Assembly: GCA_022925895.1 (NCBI GenBank)
Contig: JAKSYS010000155.1
Span: 39,513 to 103,512, forward strand
Direction of reading: 5' to 3'
Source of the DNA: Fragilaria crotonensis
Lineage: Eukaryota > Bacillariophyta > Fragilariophyceae > Fragilariales > Fragilariaceae
DNA length: 64,000 nt
Part shown: positions 35,601-43,150 of the stretch, piece by piece
Layout of the letters: each line of letters opens with the position of its first letter
How positions within the stretch are numbered: the stretch's first letter is position 1
Program-made: the position numbers and the translations under genes
Notes under the pieces: generated by a model
What the model saw: only the letters and a program-made list of their open reading frames with translations
The model's database searches: none
Told to the model about the DNA's origin: nothing

Positions 35601-36913
35601 AATGAATCTACAACTGTGCCGGTACCACCTCCCTTCCTGAGTACGACCGCATCGTCCCCATTAAAGGTCAAAGAACCAGAAGTCTGGTCTGCCTTCGATA
35701 AGATCCCCGCAGCGGCAGCAGTGTTGGCAATGACAAAGGATCCAAATGCTGGAACAGTCCCAACTAGAGCGATTGTATTAAGTGGGGTAGTGGCACCGTT
35801 GAAGTATATCTGGAGCACGTAGTTCTCAGTCGACAAGTTTACAGCGCTCGACGACGGATTGCACAACTCAATGGCTTTGTTGTTTGATGTACCCTCGATG
35901 TACTCGCTGATGACCAAATCACTACCCGCAGGAGGCGACGCTGTTGGCGACGCAGTTGGGGATGAAGTAGGGGACCCTGTTGGTATAGCAGTAGGGGATG
36001 TGGTCGGAGACTCCGTCGGAGAAGCAGTGGGCTGGTCAGTTGGTGAGGAAGTCGGGGAGGCAGTGGGCTGGTCTGCAGGCGATGCAGTCGGGGAGGCAGT
36101 GGGCTGGTCAGTTGATGAGGAAGTCGGGGAAGCAGTGGGCTGATCTGTAGGCGATGCAGTCGGGGAGGCAGTGGGCTGGTCAGGTTGGTCAGTGGGCTGA
36201 TCTGTGGGTGAGGATGTTGGGGAAGCAGTGGGCTGTTCAGTAGGCGATGCAGTTGGGGAGGCAGTAGGCTGGTCAGCGGGCGATGCCGTTGTGGAAGCAG
36301 TGGGTTGGTCTGTAGGCGAGGATGTTGGGGAGAAAGTGGGCGAGTTGGTTGGCAAGCAGTCGGACGGGCAGGTTTTGAGACCGTTTATGGTGTCCGAAAC
36401 GAACTCGTCGTATTGGACCGTTCCATCGAAAGCGTCGGTCGTGACAACATCTCTGATTCCGCAAGACTTCTTGCGAAAGGTTTTGTTAAGACCGAAATCA
36501 GCGTCAACACCGACCTGTCCGAATGAATCTACAACTGTGCCGGTACCACCTCCCTTCCTGAGAACGACCGCATCGTCCCCATTAAAGGTCAAAGAACCAG
36601 AAGTCTGGTCTGCGTTCGATAAGATCCCTGCAGCGGCAGCATTGTTGGCAATGACAAAGGATCCAAATGCTGGAACAGTCCCAACTAGAGCGATTGTATT
36701 AAGTGGTGTAGTGGCACCGTTGAAGTATATCTGAAGCAGGTAGCCATCAGTCGACAAGTTTACAGCGCTCGACGACGGATTGCACAACTCAATGGCTTTG
36801 TTGTTTGATGAACCCTCAATGTACTCGCTGATAACGAGCTCGTTTGCGGCGGATGCAAATGTACTGAGAGTGATCAAGGATAGATAAATCACTGCCCAGA
36901 CGTGTTTCGTCAT
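23620..36913 (-). CDS. Giant secreted LTD/OB/EEP nuclease with four tandem units, locus B
   Basis: ATG at 36913 opens a clear signal peptide (MTKHVWAVIYLSLITLSTFA, cleavage after ASA), followed by LTD1 and a PT linker. A 2.8-kb unit of LTD, OB-fold, EEP nuclease and PT linker is then repeated four times, and a long PT tail ends at TAA 23620. Exons read downward: 36913-35348, 35234-33831, 33738-32555, 32441-31030, 30936-29746, 29632-28233, 28140-26950, 26839-25459, 25370-23620. All eight introns are GT-AG and sit at the same two sites in every unit (phase 0 after the LTD, phase 1 inside EEP); the LTD introns carry TGCTAAC. The exons sum to 12,480 nt, about 4,150 residues. One open frame (30922-29981) runs from EEP through the PT linker into the next LTD, so units are fused, not separate genes. 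Single-base indels break the frame in every unit. Confidence 0.75.
23667..24984 (-). repeat. Long Pro-Thr repeat tail of locus B
   Basis: Over 1.3 kb encoding PT-repeat residues (ASPTVSPTGSPTAS type, later KKPTRRPTKKPTRRP). Higher-order blocks of about 185-255 bp recur (near 24043, 24297, 24484, 24668). One frame change sits near 24040, where an A-run has five instead of six bases. The last residues are basic (RMKGRGMMASRT) before TAA 23620. Confidence 0.8.
24985..27525 (-). other. Nuclease unit 1 (last in protein order), heavily indel-laden
   Basis: LTD 27525-26950 is open and intact. Intron 26949-26840 (110 bp). From 26839 to 25010 the OB/EEP part carries many scattered one- or two-base losses relative to units 2-4, for example GACCAGCGATCTCG against GACCAGCTTGATCTCG near 26350 and CTTTGTCGAACAC against CTTTGGCATCGAACAC near 25190. 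Substitutions are few. Intron 25458-25371 (88 bp) is still recognisable. The SDHDPTVVGVSSTC end is open again (25020-24985) and enters the PT tail. As written it could not be translated. It may be uncorrected sequence rather than true decay. Confidence 0.75.
27526..30322 (-). other. Nuclease unit 2
   Basis: LTD from 30322 (broken by an extra C near 30029); intron 29745-29633 (113 bp); OB-fold with deletions near 29432 and 29203, and a two-base loss near 28865. The EEP start has the three-G version of the run near 28812. The EEP body is open (28746-28156): ADILGLLEIENDFREG, AVNHFKSKGSAC. Intron 28232-28141 (92 bp). GILGDLNSY and YRYSDHDPTVVG follow; an extra A near 27740 shifts the PT linker. 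Same architecture and motifs as unit 3. Confidence 0.8.
30323..33128 (-). other. Nuclease unit 3
   Basis: LTD from 33128; intron 32554-32442 (113 bp). The OB-fold and the start of EEP are open together (32384-31410), including PPAVGGSLKIVSTNVLNFF, the first EEP strand with its Asn. The frame breaks where the G-run near 31508 is one base too long. It then continues with DILGLLEIENDFREG, LAVNHFKSKGSAC, intron 31029-30937 (93 bp), GILGDLNSY and YRYSDHDPTVVG. All four catalytic motifs are present. The EEP-PT-LTD junction into unit 2 is uninterrupted until an extra C near 30029. This is the most intact unit. Metal-dependent phosphodiesterase activity on DNA or RNA is expected from the family. Confidence 0.83.
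33129..35923 (-). other. Nuclease unit 4 (first in protein order)
   Basis: LTD 35923-35430. Intron 35347-35235 (113 bp, phase 0). OB-fold: IHDIQGSGATSPLVGS, GIVVGDFQSND, SEGIFVFQG, VGDEVEVVGTVVENFGETQL. The frame shifts at the G-run near 34400 (GGG; unit 3 has GGGG and reads through). EEP: EIENDFREG, NHFKSKGSAC. Intron 33830-33739 (92 bp, phase 1) rejoins GNC to NAVRVNAANKLTEWL, then ILGDLNSYANEEPI. Further one- or two-base deletions (near 33352, 33450 and 33494, and two in the LTD that follows, 32860-32875) break the end. Order and motifs match bacterial ExeM/NucH extracellular endonucleases: LEIEND (metal Glu), NHFKSKGS, GDLNSY and SDHDP. Confidence 0.8.
35924..36344 (-). repeat. First Pro-Thr linker of locus B
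   Basis: Encodes repeating [16 protein letters not shown] residues between LTD1 and the second LTD, in frame. Such linkers are usually heavily O-glycosylated and extended; that is inferred from composition. Confidence 0.82.
36345..36913 (-). other. Signal peptide and first lamin-tail domain of locus B
   Basis: Signal peptide, then LTD: ELVISEYIEGSSNNKAIEL, VPAFGSFVIAN, FNGDDAVVLRKGG, VVDSFGQVG, CGIRDVVTTDAFDG, ending at KTCPSDC. LTD is an Ig-like fold found in lamins and in secreted bacterial nucleases and phosphatases. The two late Cys (KSCG and CPSDC type) could form a disulfide in the secretory pathway. No single-base break is seen in this domain. Confidence 0.88.
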
Positions 36914-39900
36914 GGTTTTGTGATGAATTGTTGTCCTTGTGCAATCAGGGAATCTATGCCTGTAGGAGAAACCGCAACGCAGATTGTTAAAAACATTTTG
37001 GAGAGTTGCTCGGGGCCTCGCATTATCATCCGTCACATACCTTGGGTCCCTTTGGGTCAAATGCCGAAGTGAGCTGGATATGCTTTTGTCGTAGCGTGAA
37101 ACGCTTTTACTCTGCCTTCCGCGTGAACACTTTGTGAAAGATTGGTTTTAGAAAAACTTGAAGTCCGAGCGTCCTTGATCAGTGCTGAGAAGTTCCTTCG
37201 AAGGAATCGCAAGCTGCTGCCGAGCACATGAATGGTTTTGCGCGTATGATAGAGCAGACTATATAAGCGTGGCAAGGATACCTTGTGGACAGAAGGATCA
37301 TCATACTGAATCTTATCGCTGCCCTTTGAATCTTTCTTGATGATCGAACGATGTTTCATTGGATCTACCAATGAATCTCAACGTATCCCCGCCGTGATAG
37401 AGAGTATGTTAAGACAATAAATTTCTCCGAATAGTTGTCATAATGATGTGGAGTCTCAATGGAAAGTGAATCTTCCAGGACCATCTCACCTATTCCCGCT
37501 GCTAAGTGGTGCATGAAGTGAATCTCCGGTTAACATCTCACCACTCACCCGTATTACGCCCCTCTCCAGCCTATGCTTTGTGTAGGTATCAAGTTTAGCG
37601 TCGGTTGACTCGATGTCCATTGCTTTTCCTTGACTTTGTCATGGAATGGTCGATAGATACAGTGTTGCATGTAGAACTTGACAGTGTGAATTTGTCAAAC
37701 CACGGGTTGATGTCTCAAGGACATTCGTTTTGCATTTATTTGTTAACGAATCTATTGGTGAGAAATTTGAATCTCTTCCATGCTTCTTGGAATGCTGTGT
37801 AGAAAAATAATTCACACACACATGCAAGAAGACAGAAAATCCCTCTATGAAAATGGCATATGAGAGGCGTACAGTATGATACCTGTCGGAGGTGCACCCA
37901 AGTCGTGGAATCACTTTGAATCTCTTGCCCCAGTGCTGTCATCAGACAAGGCACAGCGATCTCTTTCTGCTCCCCGACACAATTTGCCCGTATCATTGTC
38001 CCAATGCAGTCATTTTCTGGCAATGGTGTCTGAGAGCATGGGAGGGTGAGAGGGATACAGTAGCTAACGGTACTGTAATCACTCTACTAGCAACGATATT
38101 GTGTACAACACGGAACAAATAGCGTTCATCAGAGCCTCACAGGTTATGACCTCACTGTGACATAATGTCTACTACAACGTACTGTACTACTACTAGTAGG
38201 TGTAGTACTCGGAATACACTGCACAATGCACACTGTACAGTACCGCTTATTGAGGCGTACGCTGAACGGCTACAATACTACAACGTTATTTCATAACGTC
38301 TTGAAGGTAATCTTGCTTACTCAGATTCCCATCCAGCACGCCAGTCACACCCCAACAACGTTTTGAGAGACAAAAATCTTCAACACGCTTCCAGCGAAGA
38401 GGACGATTTGCAAACCTTCTTCTGACGAAGAAGACATGCGAAGAAGGTTTAGTGACACACACAAGAAAATATTCTACGTTGGTTCAGTGTACAACATGTA
38501 CCAGACCAGACTTTTATGTGAACACCTTCTTCGATGACTCAAGTGAAAACGACATCCAACGACGAAGGTTTCTTCCGAAGAAAGATTTGGAAGCAGGTTC
38601 TTCGGGCGAAGAAGGTCCTTTCAACATTCTTCGTTCGCAGGAGAAGGTTTCGGAAACGCGCAAGCCAAGCTCACGAGCGCAGTCTGACATTTTCGATATG
38701 CTCAAAAATATTTTGCCGTTATCCATCATTGGTTTAAAAACAGTCAACGGCAAAAGACGGTTATTATTTCCGTCCTGAGAAGAATTTCCGCATGTCCCAG
38801 GTATCGTAATGAAGACGAAAAAATGAATTCTTTCCAGGGGACCTTTGCCTTCCCCACCACTCTTGTGGAGAAATACAGTGTCATGCTGGTGAGTGCCGAT
38901 GATGAAGTTTCTGATGGAACATGTTCCCAATGAACCAATGAACAGCCGCGAAACAGGTTGCATTCATTGACAGAGGCGATTCTGATCTTGCGTCACAACA
39001 ACAACAACAAGAACAACAACAACAACGACAGCGCATTGCCATTTCCGTGCACCAATCGTTTGTCAGGATGACGATAAACCGCTCGCGCGCGCATCCTTTC
39101 GAGACCACCCTTAGCAAACATGGAATGAAGTCGTCCATATTTTAGTTCGGTTCCTTTGTGATCGTCCTCAATGTCATGACTGCAACCATCCAAACATGAA
39201 ATCAAGGAGAATTATCATTTAGTTGATGAAAAGGATTGCAAAGTGGCAAGACTTTTGAATGGTGCGTTGGAAGAATAAGGCCTGAAAAATGGCTTGGGCG
39301 GTCGCCGAGAGAAATCAGAGCAGTGCTGTCGTAACGTACTATTCTGAGTGGTCCTGTGTTGAAGTTTCAAGCGCAGCAGTTCCTTGGATTCCTCTTGTTA
39401 CGTGATGTTCAACTCTTTCACCGCAGGGGCAGAACTTGCCGAACCGCATCAGAGCCGCACGACTCCTCGTCGAGTGCAGGATTGGATCGTCATTACTGAT
39501 ATTCCAATGAATGGTTTTCACTCCCACCTAGTCGCTGCAGTGCTGCTACTTCGTGGTAATTGCTGAGAATCTTACGACAGGCACAGTATTCAACGCGCTT
39601 TGCATTGCGTCTGGGCTCCACGGTGGTGGCATCACATGAAAAAAATGCGTCTCAAGAAACGTCCGAACCATTCTTGGAGAAGGATGCGCACAACATTCAA
39701 TTCGGGTGATTCTCGATCCATGTAGGCCTTTGCGATGTACATCCGACTCTTACTCTTTAGATTTCCTGAAAATGCCGTTGATGTCACTGATCTGCATTTT
39801 AGCCTGTGTCGTCGACAATAGCAATTTGTAAGCCAATCCACCTTGAATTGCACTCATATCACAATTTAACACATCCTCAACTCACTCCCCTGCCAACATG

Positions 39901-39952
39901 GCAATTCCTATTTTGATAAAACAGCAATGTGCAACGGCTTATAAAATTAGGT
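36914..39952. other. Spacer between loci B and C
   Basis: No supported gene. 36914-37400 is the locus B upstream flank, homologous to the flanks of A and C. 38150-38290 is GTAC-rich. 38390-38670 carries the TTC/GAA inverted motif cluster listed separately. 38995-39035 is a CAA-type microsatellite. 39390-39940 is homologous to 22980-23580. A 108-residue ORF at 38452-38778 has no recognisable content. Confidence 0.55.
38390..38670. promoter_or_regulatory. Cluster of TTC/GAA inverted motifs (heat-shock-element-like)
   Basis: AACCTTCTTC at 38413-38422 is matched by GAAGAAGGTT about 17 bases further. Further pairs follow (CACCTTCTTC, CGAAGGTTTCTTCCGAAG, GGTTCTTCGGGCGAAGAAGG). Alternating TTC and GAA triplets are the core of heat-shock elements, and diatoms have many HSF genes (known). 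The cluster lies 1.5-1.8 kb upstream of locus B. A regulatory role is inference; it could also be a decayed inverted repeat. Confidence 0.4.
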
Positions 39953-41526
39953 CTACGATTGGGTGGGGAAAGGTGTCTTGTTGCGCTTCATGACTGGGGA
40001 ATTGCTTGGGCGAGATTGGGATGTGACCGTGGTATCGGACGCAAACCGCCTTTTACCTTTTTTCCTGCGGGCTCGATTCGACGTGGGTTGGGCAGTGGGC
40101 GCCCTTGTAGGCTGCGTCGTAGGGGACCGACTTGGTTGTTTGGTGGGCAGTCGAGTTGGATGAGCTGTAGGCGAAGCTGTGGGCGAAGCCGTTGGCTGAG
40201 CTGTGGGCGAAGCCGTTGGCTGTGTCCCGCAGCCGGACGGGCAGCTTTTGAGACCATCGAAGGTGTCCACAACGAACTCGTCGTACTGGACGGTGCTATC
40301 GAAAACATCGGTCGTGACAACATCTCTGATTCCGCAAGACTTCTTGCGGTAAGTCTTGTCGGTACCGAAATCAGCGTCAACACCGACCTGTCCGAATGAA
40401 TCTACAACTGTGCCGTCTGCACCTCCTTTCCTTAGAACGACCGCATCATTCCCATTGAAGGCGAGAGAATCCGACGTCTGGTCTGCGTTCGATAAGATCC
40501 CCGCAGCGGCAGCATTGTTGGCAATGACAAAGGATCCTCCTGCTGGAACAGTCCCAGTGAGAGCGATTGTATAAAGTGGGGTAATGGCACCGTTGAAGTA
40601 TATCTGAAGCAGGTAGCCATCAGTCAACAAGTCGACAGTGCTCGACGACGGATTGCACAATTCAATGACTTTGTTGTTTGATGTACCCTCGATGTACTCG
40701 CTGATGGCCAAATCACTACCTGCTGCGGGGGGCGACGCAGTTGGCGAAGCAGTGGGCTGCTCAATGGGCACAGCAGTCGAAGACGTCGTGGGTTAGGCAG
40801 TGAGGGCACATATTAGCATGAAATAGGGCAGCAGCGACGCAAGAAAAGTATGATACTGCATTATCAATACTTACCACAACCCCACCAGTTGTAGGAGATT
40901 CCGTAGGTGCTGGCGTTGGAACGGGCGCCTGGGCACCAGTAGGAGCTGAGGTGGACTGCGAACAGCCCGATGGGCAGCTTCTGAGACCGTCGAAGGTGTC
41001 CACAACGAACTCGTCGTACTGGACCGTGCGGTCGAACACATCGGTCGTGACAACATCTCTGATTCCGCAAGACTTCTTGCGATAGGTTTTGTTGGTCCCA
41101 AAATCAACCGCAACTCCGACCTGGCCATACGAATCTACAACCGTTCCGCTCGTACCTCCCTTTCTGAGAACGACCGCATCATCACCATTGAAGGCGAGAG
41201 AATCCGACGTCTGGTCTGCGTTCGATGAGATCCCCGCAGCGGCAGCATTGTTGGCAATGACAAAGGATCCTCCTGCTGGAACAGTCCCAGTGAGAGCGAT
41301 TGTATAAAGTGGGGTAATGGCACTGTTGAAGAATATCTGAAGCACGTAGTTCTCAGTTCTCAGTCGACAAGTCGACATCGCTCGACGACGGATTGCACAA
41401 CTCAATGGCTTTGTTGTTAGATGTACCCTCGATGTACTCGCTGATAACCAGCTCGTTTGCTGCCGATACAAATGTACAGGGAGTGATCGCGCATAAATAG
41501 AGCACTGCCCAGACATGCTTCGTCAT
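39953..41526 (-). CDS. Secreted two-LTD protein without nuclease, locus C
   Basis: ATG 41526 gives a signal peptide (MTKHVWAVLYLCAITPCTFV, cleavage near VSA) and LTD1. Exon 1 is 41526-40875; intron 40874-40757 (118 bp, GT-AG, TGCTAAT branch-like); exon 2 is 40756-39953. The donor (after GGVV) is the same phase-0 site used before the OB-fold in locus B. Here the acceptor leads straight to [15 protein letters not shown] and a second LTD (LAISEYIEG to CPSGCG). A PT tail and basic C-terminus follow (ARRKKGKRRFASDTTVTSQS). The OB and EEP domains are absent. A seven-base duplication (CTGAGAA twice) near 41350-41370 shifts the frame inside LTD1; without it the gene would be open. Either a recent pseudogene or a sequence error. 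Confidence 0.8.
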
Positions 41527-42479
41527 CGTTCGGCGATGAATTATTGTCTTTGTTCAAAAGGTAATCAATAGCTGTGGGAGAAATCACAAGACAGATTGTC
41601 AATCACATTTTGGAGTGTCGCTCGGGGCATATCGCGTAGCATTATCATCCGTTACCTACCGTTGGGTCCCTTTGGTCAGATGCCGAAGTGGTTGAAAGTG
41701 CTGTTATCGAATGTGAAATAGGCTCGACGCTGTCTGCCGCTTGAACAATTTGTGAACAATTAGTGCAGATTCTGTTTTGACCTCTCTAGCTAGTAGTAGT
41801 TCGAGCATTCTTGTTCTTGTTGAGGAGTGCTGAGGAGTGCATTCGAAGGTAGGTACCTGGTACTAGAGTACAAGTACCAGGTACCAGGTACTAGCTAGTA
41901 GCAGCTATATCATTCTGCTGTCGCGCAATTCATGATTTCGCGTAGAGCAGACCAAGGAGCTAAAGATATCGCGTGGAAAGAAGGGTCATCTGAGTCGTAT
42001 CATACCCGTCCCCGGCCGTGAATGTCAGGTCATCGCGTATGGAAAGACTTGGAATTACTCCGAGTACTGGAAATTTCCTTCCAAAAAATAACAATCTCCG
42101 GTCTGCGTGGTGTTCATTGTGTGTAGAAGCTACGAGATGATACAGCGTAATTAAACACATTGGTCTGCCGCGATATGGCTCATGACGGTCACTCACTGGA
42201 ACGTCCGGCCGCACCGTCGGAATCGTAGAGTATCGTTCCCACGCTTATGTCATACTACAGTAGTCGTTTTCAGACCAAAAAAGCAAGGGCGGCGCGCTTT
42301 TCATGTGTTTCCAAATAAGTGAAATTTTTCCACTTACGGTCAAAGGAATTCTACCTTGACGGCTCGTTTGAATCGAACGTTGCGTTTGGAAAAATAATAC
42401 ACTGTGAATGCCAGTATGTACATTTTACGGAGCTGCAGTACAGTACCAGTACTGCACAGTGTCCAAGCGGATCCGATAA

Positions 42480-42501
42480 GAATGCAAGGAAATGACGTCA
42501 A
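42480..42501 (-). repeat. Inverted arm carrying TGACGTCA
   Basis: A perfect 22-base inverted copy of 42620-42641, with the palindrome TGACGTCA at 42493-42500. Could be one arm of a small palindromic repeat or MITE remnant. Confidence 0.75.
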
Positions 42502-42597
42502 GCCGTACATACATACAAGTACGCGTACCAATCATCATGCTCTCCCTAAGTTACTGTCGTACTGGAGTACTGTATCACCGTAGGGAGCACGTGAAAG

Positions 42598-42717
42598 GGT
42601 CAGTACTGTGACGACATCATTGACGTCATTTCCTTGCATTCAAATCGAAACCAAAGGGTCAGTACTGTGACGACATCATTGACGTCATTTCCTTACATTC
42701 TAATCGAAACCATGTAC
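42598..42717. promoter_or_regulatory. 60-bp tandem repeat with CRE palindromes
   Basis: Two copies of a 60-base unit (starting AGGGTCAGTACTGTGACGAC, period exactly 60) with very few differences. Each carries TGACGTCA (42621-42628 and 42681-42688). TGACGT and ACGTCA are the core of the CO2/cAMP-responsive elements described in the diatom Phaeodactylum (known). The repeats lie about 1.1 kb upstream of locus C. Function is inferred. Confidence 0.55.
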
Positions 42718-43150
42718 TAGTACTGCAGACAAGTAACCATACCGTATATTGCGCACTGCGCAACACTAACAGTACGACTGTACGGAGTGCTGTGTGCTGT
42801 CTACTCGCCGAGTTCCGCATTCGTATCATAGGGTTGATGTTTGAGTGGATTCTGGTACTCCATCTACATACAAGATAAATGTATTGCAAGTCACGCAGCA
42901 ATATTCGAAACACTGCGAAATACCGTAGTATTGTTCTTGGGGCTACAGTATACTATGCATACGGCACGGAGCTGCAGTATCACCGTATTTCGTTGGAGCT
43001 GCAGCGTGAACCGTAATACTATGGCTGGTTTCATCCTGGACCTACATATAGTAGGGACATGTAGGCTCAGTATGTTAAAAATTTAGTTGACGCCAAAGTT
43101 CTTGGAGTGAATTCTTCAATCGACGCTCGCACTTTCTTTTCGATCAATGT

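Larger units (their letters stand above)
41527..43150. other. Gene-less region upstream of locus C
   Basis: 41640-41720 matches the upstream flanks of loci A and B. 41850-41900 has repeated GGTACCAGGTAC palindromes. 42400-43010 is rich in GTAC/CTGCAGTA motifs and holds the 60-bp repeats described separately. No gene seen. Confidence 0.55.

Noticed and set aside
24985-36913. Four separate tandem genes instead of one
   Set aside because: Only the first unit has a signal peptide, PT linkers run uninterrupted into the next LTD (30922-29981), and no start or stop signals fall between units. Not finally excluded without transcripts.
38452-38778. 108-residue plus ORF
   Set aside because: Lies in the TTC/GAA repeat cluster, has no domain, and the composition follows the repeats.
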